The notes under the pieces are model-generated. The model was given only the letters and a program-made list of their open reading frames with translations, was not told the DNA's origin and searched no databases. A stretch of 64,000 bases of DNA from Heterostelium album PN500 (taxonomy: Eukaryota > Evosea > Eumycetozoa > Acytosteliales > Acytosteliaceae): the NCBI RefSeq assembly GCF_000004825.1, contig NW_008805092.1, positions 186,001 to 250,000 on the forward strand, written 5' to 3'. Below are positions 1 through 10,081 of the stretch, piece by piece. The stretch's first letter is position 1; each line of letters starts with the position of its first letter. A program made the translations under genes and the position numbers.

Positions 1-1145
1 CGAGAATGCTTGTGGTATACACTCGAATAACAATGATTAGATAAACCATCTGAATTGAGATTGACCATTTGTTTAGAGTCTAGATTAAATTGATGGAAAG
101 TCGATTTTGATGTTTGAATAAAGACATTTCCATTTCCATCGGTACATATTGAATTACAATTGAGTTCATGTTCACACATGTTATATTCCTGCATTTTCTT
201 TGATGTTGGATTGTAGATCAACATTATATTTGATGCTGAGAAACAATATAATAAACCTTTGTACCAGAATGAAAGTAAAGGAATTGGATCATCATCTTCA
301 TCAGTATCATAATGAATTTTTCGTTTTTGGGGTTTGTGGTAACATTGTTTAATTTGTTGTGTAGCAATATTTAATTGATAAATAGATCTATTTGAGCAGA
401 TCAAATGGATATGTTTTTCACCATCGTAGCATAGAGAGCTATAATAAATATCAAGATTTTCCAGATCTCTATGAGTAATGATATTCATTTCATGTGTTAT
501 AAGTGAAAATGTAAAAAGTTGTCTTGATCGATTTGTTGAATAGATGATATCACCAGCCTGAACAACATAAGCTGAATTGAAATCGAATAAAGGGGTTTTC
601 AATTGAAAGATCTCTGTTGGTTCTGTGGTGTTGTTCGAAATGTCAAAAAGAGTTGCTCCATTTTCTTGATGTGTTGAGAAGATATAGGTATGTTTGTAGA
701 CTAGTTTTAAATTACTACGAGGTAATACCTGTAGATGTATTGCACTTTTTATGTACTCTTCGAAAACACCAAAAGAGAGCTTTGAAAGTTCTGTTTTCAT
801 ATCAAAACGATAATGTTTTGCCTTTACTTTAGATGATGATGATGATTGATTTTTGTTGTTAAACTTATAGATCGAATCTAAAAGGATTGAATCGATATCA
901 TTATTATATTGCAATATAATATCTTTGATATTGTAATCATTCATATCCATACTGTATTGATTGAATATCGTGTCATTATTCGATTCGATGAATGATACTA
1001 ATGATTTACATTGATTGATTGATTCGATTATTGATGTTGTTGAAATTTTGTTTGCATTTGTTAATGTTTTTTGAATAGTGGTGGTGGCTGTTTTTAACAA
1101 TTTTTTTTTTAAGTTTTCAAAATCCGAAAAAAAAGAAAAAAAAAG
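1..1145 (-). CDS. Coiled-coil plus beta-propeller-like dictyostelid protein, 3' end outside window, 5' end unresolved
   Basis: An open minus-strand frame runs from the window edge to about 1145. The N-terminal third is helical and polar, with an Ile/Asn/Thr-rich stretch like the coiled coil after a B-box. About 300 residues follow with recurring beta motifs: 'YIFSTHQENG', 'DIIYSTNRSRQLF', 'KHIHLICSNRSIYQL', 'LLYCFSASNIMLIYN'. These resemble the kelch/Galactose-oxidase-like repeats of the large dictyostelid B-box family. I find no zinc-binding B-box and no convincing start codon upstream; the frame is closed by a stop at 1146-1148. Either a 5' exon lies beyond 1145 (an acceptor at about 1088 is possible) or the gene is 5'-truncated. 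The first internal Met is at about 950. The family link is inference from repeat style; the coding status is clear from the length and character of the open frame. Confidence 0.7.
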
Positions 1146-1455
1146 TTAGTAGTACTACTTTTTGCAGTTTCGCAATCAGACAAAAGCATTATTTTATTTA
1201 TTTATGAATTCTGCAATGAATATTGAGGAAAATATAGGTGAGAGCTTGGTGGTTCATTTCTGCGGTGAAGAGAATCTGCAATCTTCTGATAACGGCTTGA
1301 TCTTTTCAAAAGATTCGAATTCCTCTTATATGATGCTGTTTAGTGAATTTAAATAATGATTGATATCTACAAATCTAAACATTAATTACTTCAGAGAAAA
1401 ATGATAGTGATGAATTAATTTTACAATAATTAAAATAATTATTTATTTTATAGAT

Positions 1456-2340
1456 TTAGTTTTGATTTGATTTTCCATTTTGACCAAACATAATCTTTCT
1501 TTCCTCATCAGTAAATGGTTTTTGAGGATCTTTCTTTAGATCTTCCTCTGCTTCAGTAACAACTTTATTCACCGATGGAATTGATCTAACTCTATCCATA
1601 TATTTAAATAGATTTGGGAATTCTTGACTTGAATACTCTGGATACATATACAGATATCTAATCCATCCATAAATTGCCTTAAAATAAAAATAATTAATAT
1701 ATTAAAAATTTTCATAAAAACAAATAAAATAAATAAATAAACATACCATATCAGCAATAGTATATTGATCACCAACAATAAAAGTATGATCTTTCAATTC
1801 TTTCTCCAAAACATGTAATAATCTTGAAAGTTCATTTGAATATCTTTTAAGAGCATATTCAATCTTTTCTGGTGCACTATATAAAAATAAAATTAATTAA
1901 ATTGTTTTGCATTAGAAATTAATAAATAATTTTTTAATATAATAATTATGAACTTACTATTTATTGAAATGATTAAGATTTCCTTGAGTTGGACCCAAAC
2001 CAGACATTTGCCAGTATAACCAACCTAAGACTTGAGTGTTTCCTTTGATATCGGTAGTTGGATTTGGTAGGTATTTACCATTGCCATAACGAGTTGCCAA
2101 GTATTGAAGGATGTTTCCGGATTCAAAGACAGCAAGACCACCTTCAACATTTGGATCAAAAATCGCTGGTACTTTTGAATTTGGATTGATCTTTTTGAAC
2201 TCTTCACTGAACTGATCACCATTTCTAAGGTTTAGAACATTAAAGTTATAAGGAATATTCAATTCTTCCAATGCAAAAAGAACTTTATGTACATTTGGTG
2301 TACTTGCACCATATAATTCGATTTTTTTAGCTATTGACAT
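1456..2340 (-). CDS. Glutathione S-transferase, Ure2-like
   Basis: Three exons: 2340-1958, 1876-1747, 1677-1456; 244 aa. The N-terminal thioredoxin fold starts 'KIELYGASTPNVHKVLFALEE', close to Ure2p/nu-class GSTs, where the 'TPN' turn binds the glutathione sulphur. 'NPNSKVPAI' carries the cis-proline and 'FESGNILQYLA' the Glu-Ser pair that holds the gamma-glutamyl group. The all-alpha C-terminal domain includes 'FIVGDQYTIADM' (the N-capping box region) and 'AIYGWIRYL'. The protein should conjugate glutathione to electrophiles or act as a disulfide reductase in the cytosol. The length is normal for the family. It is divergent from the kinase at 2896, so the 555-bp gap probably holds both promoters. 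The introns begin gtaagt and gtatgt. Family call confident; substrate unknown. Confidence 0.92.
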
Positions 2341-2895
2341 ATTAAGTGATTTATTATATTTATTTATTTATTTATTTATTTGATTTGTATCTTTATTTTG
2401 ATTTTTAAACAAACATTTCTATTACTATTTATATTTTACAGTTTACATGTTATTTTTATTAATTAATTGTAGATTAAATTAATTCATTCGAAAGAAGCAA
2501 AACTAAATTAATTTTAATTTTTCTAAAAATGGGTTTTTTTCAAAAGAATTGCTTCACGAAACTTTTACAAAATTCTCACGAGAACACACAACGATTCGAA
2601 TTATTATTTGTTTCATTGTTGTTTACCTAAACATACTTTAATGATACTATATTGACATGATATCAATTTCTTGGTATTCTTTTTTAGAATTATTCTGATT
2701 CACAATAAAAATAAAACAATTTATCAAATTAAACATCCTTAATCTTAATCTTTAATATTAACAAAAAAATGACTTTAATTTTGAGCACATTAAACATCTT
2801 CACTGTGAAAAAAAAAATGGGTGATAAAAAAAAAAATGGTAACATTAACATTTGAATATAAATATAATTAAATAACGTTATAAATATATGAATGA
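2341..2895. other. Divergent intergenic spacer
   Basis: AT-rich 555-bp gap between the GST and kinase starts, with poly(T)/poly(A) tracts and ATTT repeats just upstream of the GST ATG. It must hold both promoters. I see no distinct regulatory motif and no open frame of note. Confidence 0.6.
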
Positions 2896-4191
2896 ATGAA
2901 TAAATATAAAATTATAAAACAGCTAGGAGATGGTACTTTTGGTGATGTCAGTAAAGGAATCAATAAATTTACAAATGAAATTGTATGTTTATTTAGTCTA
3001 TATGATTTAGATAGCTTATATCTTATCTTTGTTACGATTTGTTGAATTAAATACTTATTAAAATATTGTTATTATTATTATTAATATTATTTTTAGGTAG
3101 CGATAAAGCGTATGAAGAAACCATATAAATCATGGGACGATTGTATTAAACTAAGTGAGATCAATATACTTCAGAAGCTTAATCATGCCAACATCGTACA
3201 ACTCTTGGAGGTGATCAGAGAGAATGAAGAACTATACTTTGTTTTCGAGTATCTCGATAGCAATCTCTATGAGAAGATAAAAGACAGAGATAGATTACTG
3301 TCAGAAGGTAAAATAAGGAATATAATGTATGGATCCAACATTCAACTACAATTACCACAACAACAGCAACAACAACAATACTAACGTTAGTATTATAATC
3401 ACTTTATAAAGGTATCAAATTATACAAGCATTGTTATATATGCACGATAGCGGTTATTTTCATAGAGATTTGAAACCAGAGAATATCTTGATATTCGGTG
3501 ACGTTGTGAAGATTGCAGATTTCGGCTTGGCGAGAGAAATCGATTCGAAACCACCGTACTCTACCTACGTCTCGACGAGGTGGTACCGTGCACCCGAGGT
3601 GTTGCTTCGCGCACAAACCTACAGTTCACAGATCGATATGTGGGCTGTCGGTGCAATAATGGCCGAACTCTACAGTTTGAAACCACTATTCCCCGGTTCC
3701 AGTGAAATCGACCAACTCTTTAAGATTGCACATATTCTCGGTTCGCCAAATCCCACCAATTGGTCGGACGGCATCAAACTATCGACCACAATGAATTTCA
3801 AATTTCCAAATGTAAGAAAGAGAAAACAAACATAACTAACCATAAGAATATAATAATAATAATAATGAATTTCATTGTTTTATTTTAAACTAACCAATAT
3901 ATATATATATTCGCTATATAAATCAAGATAAATCCAACACATCTATCAACTATATTACCGAATGCAAGTGGTGATGCTATAGATCTTATCTATGAACTCT
4001 TACAGTATGATCCGAATAAGAGATTCACTGCGAACGATGCGTTGTCACATCCTTACTTTCACATCAATGTACCTTTAGAGCAATTGTTGATTCCTCATGT
4101 CTCACATTATGATCATGTTAGAACCAAGCTTTCGATACACGATGATAAACAATATTTACAATTGTCGACATCACCTAAATCAACATCATCA

Positions 4192-4223
<32 letters not shown>

Positions 4224-4695
4224 ATCCTCCGATAATAATACTTTAAACAAAAAGACAAACAAATATTTAAGAAATTCAAGATATCAACTTCGTAATAAAT
4301 CAACAAAGAATAATAATACAACATCGGGTAACAATAATAATGAAATAGATAATATTAATAACGATGATGATGATAATAATAATAATAGTAGATTAAATAC
4401 AATGATATCAACACCTATACTATCAATTAATGATGCAACACCGGTATCTACATCAACAGCAATTATAACGATCGATAACTTTGTAAATACAATGAATCTC
4501 AACGATACCATAGAAGTACCTACCAACCACGGATTAGCTTATCTCAGTAACACTAACAAAAGTCCACCACCACCACCACCAACAATACCATCACTTAATA
4601 ACAATAACAATTCACATATTAGTAAACTAAATTTCCATTTACCTCTTCCTCCACCATCGATCCCACATGCCAATACAACACCATCAAAGCTTTAA
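2896..4695 (+). CDS. mak: MAK/ICK/MOK-type serine/threonine protein kinase
   Basis: Four exons: 2896-2982, 3097-3326, 3412-3811, 3928-4695; 494 aa. The start at 2896 is the first ATG after an in-frame stop. The kinase domain fills residues 4-285: glycine loop 'LGDGTFGDV', Lys in 'VAIKRMKK', 'HRDLKPEN' catalytic loop, 'DFGLARE' and '[12 protein letters not shown]'. The order and the '[10 protein letters not shown]' region match the RCK family (MAK, ICK/CILK1, MOK), kinases usually tied to ciliary length but kept in non-ciliated dictyostelids. The TDY activation motif of this family reads S-T-Y here ('[16 protein letters not shown]'). The C-terminal tail of about 200 residues is Ser/Asn/Pro-rich and disordered. 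Intron 2 contains a CAA/CAG repeat. The symbol is by family; the exact orthologue was not tested. Confidence 0.9.
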
Positions 4696-4961
4696 ACAAA
4701 ATAAAACTGTTAACATGTAATTTAATTTTAATTTCCTTTTTTTTTTCAAAAAGAGTTGTTTGATTTTTCTGTTTGACATTTTTTTTGACACAAAAAAATG
4801 AATGAATTTTTTTGTTTTTTTTATTTTATTTTTTTTATGAGATTTGCAACCAAACACACCAGTTGCACTAACACTAAAACAACTCATATATTATTATTTT
4901 TATAGTTTACTTTTAATATCTATCTATCTATTATTATTATAATTATTATTTATTAAAATAA

Positions 4962-6543
4962 ATGACTTCTTTAGATAATAATAATATACCAAAGGAAGAA
5001 GAAGAACAAGAAGAAGAAGAGGATGAACTAAAGAATAGTAATCATAACGATAGTAGTAATAATGACATTGGCAGTATTCAAGTTTCAAACGACGAACATC
5101 TCGAGAATCATGACATTAATAACCTAGAAGATATACCATTGGATACAGATATTATCAAAAAAGAAGAAGTAAAGGTAGAGGAAGATGTTAAAGAAGAAGA
5201 AAAGGAAGTTAAAGAAGAGAAGGAAGTATCAGCAGCATCAATACTACCATCATCAGAAACAACAATAGAAACAAAACCTACTATTACAGAAGATACACCA
5301 CCTGCTGCTGTTGATGTTGCTGCTGCTAATAGTACTACTACAGTTGAACAAAAAACAATTGAGAATGAAGTGGTTGTTGTCGTTGGTAGTGATGGTGGTA
5401 GTGGTTCAGAGTCAAAGACTACACCAAACATATCGAGTTCAACAACGACCGATGAATATGGTCTGCCAATAACAGAGACGACATCCGATACCAGTGGTAT
5501 CAACAGTAGCAGTAGCAGTAGAAAGAACAGTGTCGAGCACGACAGTCTCAATCTATCGCAACTCAAAGAGAAGCTACCGAACGTTATGCATCTCTTTGAA
5601 CACTTTATCGTCGTTGGTCTACCAAACAGCAAAACACCACCGAGAATCGGAATCATTCATAAACCAGAGTTATTATTTTACTATCCATCTGATAAACCGT
5701 ATGTATACCTATAGTACTTAATAATTAATTTGTTTTATTTTGGTTTTGTTTTATATTAACATATATTTATTTCAAATTAATAATAATAATATTAAAGGGT
5801 ACCACCAAAAGCACATGAATTCTGTTTTCCAAATGGAATATCACCATATTTGATTAAACGTACACCAAGTTGTTCGTCGCTTCACGAGTTGTTGTATGGT
5901 CAGCCATACTTGCAGTCATCAGAGTATTTCTACACTTTTGTATTAACAGGTGAATCGCCGCTCTACGGTATCTGTGTTAGTAAACCAGAGCTACTTAGTA
6001 CCATTCCAAATTTCTTTCCAGATCAACCTTTGGTATTAGAGAAAAAACCAACCTATATCACTGCACCAAGGAGTAAGTATTAATAATTATCAATAACAAC
6101 AACATCATCATCATCATCATCATCACAATAATCTAAACAAATTCTAATTATTTTATCTAATTTTCATATAGGTTATTGTTTCTTATCTAAAATACCATTG
6201 TTCCACGTTCATTTTAATGCTTTGATGTATTTATTGGCACAGGACAGACTTATTACCATCACTCGTGAATTGAGTTCAGCGATAGCCGATGATGAGAATA
6301 ATGAAAACAATAATAATAATAATAACGATTCACCTCCAAATTCAACTACACCTCAAATTGTTAATCATACCGAAAATCAAACACAAACGACGACAACAAC
6401 AACAGATGAAACTAATAATATTAATAATAATAATCCAACTACTACTACTATTACTACTACTGCTAATAATGAAAATGTTACTGTTGTTGATCAACATGCA
6501 GATAATCAATCAACTGAACCAAAGGAATCGACTGATAATTCTC

Positions 6544-6611
<68 letters not shown>

Positions 6612-7830
6612 ACTCAAGAGACTACTGTTGACTCTAACAAAAATGAAAAACAGAACGACCAAGTTGAAAAGGAAAAAGAAAAAGAAACAGCAATTGTAAA
6701 CACTCCACAATCCAACGAATATAAACATTTGGTCGACAAGAAGAATCTGTTGGAGATTCTTAAATTCTATTCATCTTTGACTCTACCAGATCCTGGTGAA
6801 ACCCTAAACTATTCATTCCCTGGAGAGATTTTAAAGAGACAATATCTAATTCCAGTAAGTAGTAGATCTACTGCCATCATTAGTTATAACTCTTACTAAT
6901 CATCGTATTATTATTATTATAAAAACTTTCAATTAGACTGGTAAAGATAATGATGAAATATTCTCAAAGTCAATGTCAGAATGGGCTATCATTGGATTGT
7001 TTATGAAATTGAATTTGGAAAATATCCTAAAAGTACTTGGAGCTGTATTATTAGAACAACGTGTCGTATTTGTATCAGATAATCTATCTTTAATATCATC
7101 AGCTTGGTATGTTAAAAGAAAACAAAAAAGAAGAAGATTATAGACTCTGTAGTTCTAATAATTTATTTATTTATAGTTTTTCAATGCAAGCATTTATTTA
7201 CCCATTTTTATGGCAAGGTTTATTTGTACCAATTATTCCACAGCCATTAATCGATTATTTGGAAGCACCTGTTCCATTTATAGCAGGTGCTCAGGTTTTG
7301 AGAAAGAAGAACTTTGATGGACTCATTGTCGATTTAAACAACGATAAGGTTTCATACAATAACTGTAGTGTTCCACCTCCATTACCAGAGTTTAAAAAAT
7401 TGTAATAACTATTTAATTTAATTGTTTTTAAAAGTCTATCCATTTACTAACTTTTTTATTTTTTATTAAATATTTCTATAGACAAAAGAATTTAAGTAGT
7501 GATCAAGTTATTTTAGCAAATGAAAAGAATCACAATCCAATTAAAAATACTCCAACTCAGATTGAAGCTATTCATCGTATTTACAGTACAATACAACAAT
7601 ACATTTGGTGGTTGGTCAAAAAGATTGAAACCAGTTTCATGATTACCGAAGAGATTGCTGCCGACAGTTTAAAGATTGAAGAATTGAAACACAAATTCCT
7701 TAGCACCGTGTCTGTCCACAACAAAGGTTTTGTGTCTATGCTATTGGATACACAACACTTTTCACATTTCCTTCACAATACATTAGTTCCTCAATGTAAA
7801 GTTGCAACAACTAATAAAGAACAAAAATAA
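4962..7830 (+). CDS. DENN-domain protein (putative Rab GEF)
   Basis: Six exons: 4962-5698, 5798-6072, 6172-6854, 6937-7106, 7177-7401, 7482-7830; 812 aa. Residues 1-205 are a Glu/Ser/Thr-rich disordered leader. The upstream DENN follows ('HFIVVGLPNSKTPPRIGII', 'PVPPKAHEFCFPNG', 'FYTFVLTGESPLYGIC'). The core DENN is split by an acidic, Asn/Thr-rich and poly-Gln insertion (about 23 Gln in a row at 6541-6612). It resumes with 'LKVLGAVLLEQRVVFVSDN', 'FIYPFLWQGLFVPIIP', 'LEAPVPFIAG' and 'LIVDLNNDKV'. These are signature DENN motifs of GEFs that load GTP on Rab GTPases. The target Rab cannot be told from sequence. The gene converges on the cyclophilin-like gene at 7905, with 74 bp between stop codons. 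Confidence 0.92.
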
Positions 7831-7904
7831 TGTAAATATACATAACATCGATAAGAATATAAAAAAAAAAGAAATTTATTTTTCATTTGTTTTATCCTAT
7901 TAAA

Positions 7905-8630
7905 TTAATTTTGGATTGCAGCACCTTTGATATAATCCAATTTTGGATAATTCTCTTCGATAAATTCGTTACCATATTGAATGTACAACTGTTCACTTGG
8001 ACTATTTCCATACTGATTGTAAAAACTGTAAGTGTTGGTCAGAGCGTAGGATATAAAACCAAATGGGGCATAACCATATTGATCCAATTGTGGATTGCTA
8101 CGATAGTTGATAAAGATTTGAGTATTTCTATTAATCACTTTGTTATTAACGATATCTCCAGCAAAAGCAACAGTTGCAATAGTATTGGAAACTACTAATG
8201 GATCATTTTCAATTGAAGTGTTCCACTGGGCAGTAATCTTTGGATCACTTTTAAAAATTGTTTGGTTAATTTAATATGCAAAATTATAATAAAATAAGAA
8301 AAAAATTCTTACCCATTGATACCCCATTGAGCTATGAAAGGAATTGGAGTATCAATTACTTTATAGACATAATTTGAATCGTACTTGAAAAAAAAAAAAG
8401 AATATGATTTTAATATTTGAATAGATAGAATAGCTAATCTCTTTACTTACATATCCAGCTTGAATTAACTCATAAAATCTGTCTGCACTATTTGGTGCCC
8501 ATGTCCTATTTACAGTAATATCGAATGGGCCAGCACTAGACTGAAAAGTTACAATAAAGAAGTCTGGTGACTGTTTTGAAAAAACTGATGAAATTGAAAG
8601 TAGCAAAATTAAAGAAATAAATATTTTCAT
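7905..8630 (-). CDS. Secreted cyclophilin-like peptidyl-prolyl isomerase, copy 1
   Basis: Three exons: 8630-8451, 8383-8313, 8247-7905; 197 aa. Residues 1-18 form a signal peptide (Lys, hydrophobic core, 'SSVFS'). The cyclophilin fold follows: 'FDITVNRTWAPNSADRFYEL', 'IAQWGINGDP' (matching the QGGD segment around the active-site Gln), 'SNTIATVAFAG' and 'TQIFINYRSNPQLDQYGYAP' (matching the xQFFI...LDGKYVVFG region). The catalytic Arg of 'FHRIIP' is Lys here ('YVYKVI'), so isomerase activity may be weak. The protein would act in the secretory pathway or outside the cell. It is paired with a same-length paralogue at 9039-9807 whose intron positions are identical, indicating tandem duplication. 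Confidence 0.85.
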
Positions 8631-9038
8631 TTTAAATGATTGGTGATTTTAGATAAAACCAAAAGGTATTTTGAACTATTTATAATTGTTATCGGACATG
8701 ATAAGATGATATGATCTTTGAATTGAGAGAAAAACAAGATATCAAATAAAATTTTTGATCAACAAAATCTAGATTTTTATGCAGATTATGTTAATTTTTA
8801 TTTTACTTTTCAACAGAAAACTCTGTTTAATTACTTATTTGGAAGATAGTTGTTGGGCTCGTAGTCTCTCAAGATGATATCGGCAACCCATTGATAGTGA
8901 TTTTTTATTTGATAATTTTAATTTTTTTTGAATAAACAGGAACACTTTATAATTTGATGTTTTCTTTAGAAATTTTTTCTTGTTACGATGAAATTTCAGT
9001 ACTTAGTTATAATATTTTATTAAAAGAATCTAACTTGT
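8631..9038. other. Spacer between the tandem cyclophilin-like genes
   Basis: About 400 bp, AT-rich, holding the promoter of the downstream copy and the 3' flank of the upstream copy. I see no gene, RNA or repeat in it. Confidence 0.5.
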
Positions 9039-9807
9039 TTACATTGAATAGACTATTCTGGCAGTAGAGATGTAGTCCAACTTTGGGAAATTAGCTTCGA
9101 GATAAGAGTTTCCTTGTTCGTAGATCAAAGTTTGATCTGGGTTCTCACCATAGCCACTGAAGAATTTCATTGTGTTGCTGAAACCTTGAGTGATAACACC
9201 GATTGGTGCAAAACCACTTTTATCTAAGAAGCTGTTATCTCCATAGTTGATAAACAATTGAGTTGTTCTGCAGCATGCAGTGTTACCATTCATCTCTGCA
9301 GCATATGCAACAGTACCAACAGTGTTTGATACAACTACAGGGTCATCTGGGATTGTAATATTCCACTTTTGACTGACAGATGGATTACTATGTATATCGA
9401 TATTAATTAATATTGATATTATTCTTTCAAATGAAATGAAAAGTGTGTGATAAATTCAATTTACTCACCCATTGATACCCCACTGAGCTACAAAAGGTGT
9501 TGGGCTTTGAATAACTCTAAAAAAGTAATTGATATCGTACTAAAGTGTGTATACAGATAAAGATTATTATTTAACTTTGCCATTTGGTAGTGACCAAATC
9601 AAATGGGTGATCTACACCATTCGTATTACTTACATATTGAGCAGTGACCAAATCAAATAGGTGATCTACACCATTTGGTGACCATGTTCTATTTAAACTT
9701 AGAACAAAATCACCTTGACTGGTCTGAAACACTACGTCAAACGTTTCTGGTGCTGTTGCAAATACTGATACAATTAATACAAATAATAAACAAAGAGTTG
9801 ATTTCAT
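9039..9807 (-). CDS. Secreted cyclophilin-like peptidyl-prolyl isomerase, copy 2
   Basis: Three exons: 9807-9634, 9539-9469, 9387-9039; 197 aa, exactly the length of its neighbour. The signal peptide is 'KSTLCLLFVLIVSVFA'. Conserved blocks are 'FVLSLNRTWSPNGVDHLFDL', 'FVAQWGINGNP', 'SNTVGTVAYAA' and 'TQLFINYGDNSFLDKSGFAP'. Here the active-site position reads 'YFFRVI', keeping the catalytic Arg that copy 1 lost. Intron 1 contains a partial copy of the end of exon 1 (9594-9626 against 9642-9674), so unspliced or mis-spliced RNA would repeat a 'GVDHPFDLVT'-like peptide. Likely function: folding catalyst or protein-binding in the secretory route. Family clear, substrate unknown. Confidence 0.85.
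9594..9674 (-). repeat. Short tandem duplication across the exon 1/intron 1 border of cyclophilin-like copy 2
   Basis: The 33-bp segment at 9594-9626 recurs at 9642-9674 with one or two differences. The right copy is coding (end of exon 1). The left copy lies in intron 1, just past the donor site at 9633. Confidence 0.85.
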
Positions 9808-10081
9808 TATTGAGTAAAGATAATTAAAAATATGTGGAGAAAATTAATCAAACAATTCTTTTTTCTTTTTAGGAAAAATTTTAGTCATGATTAAAAAAAA
9901 AAAAAAAAAAAGCAAAATTGATTTTTAAAGTTAATTCCTAAATTAGATAAAAGCAAGACAAGTGGGTGTGTTTGTTTCGTTATTCTTATTATTATTATTC
10001 AAGGCTGATCAGTCTTGCTTTTATCCAATTTTATGACAGGAGGTTTTCTTTGAAAAGTATATATATAAAGTAAAATAATAT
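9808..10081. repeat. Spacer with a 14-bp perfect inverted repeat
   Basis: GATAAAAGCAAGAC at 9946-9959 is repeated as its exact reverse complement at 10012-10025, with one further mismatched extension to about 18 bp. The loop is about 52 nt. It lies between the promoter of cyclophilin-like copy 2 and the 3' end of the CLC gene. Confidence 0.75.

Noticed and set aside
617-832. Plus-strand reading frame
   Set aside because: Antisense of the minus-strand repeat protein at 1-1145, whose frame is longer and has a coherent repeat pattern.
1162-1356. Plus-strand 64-codon frame upstream of the partial gene
   Set aside because: Starts without ATG context, no motif, and lies where a 5' exon or promoter of the minus-strand gene is expected.
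5108-5656. Minus-strand 182-codon frame
   Set aside because: Mirror of the Glu/Thr/Ser-rich leader of the DENN protein; Leu/Val/Ser runs come from reversed codon repeats.
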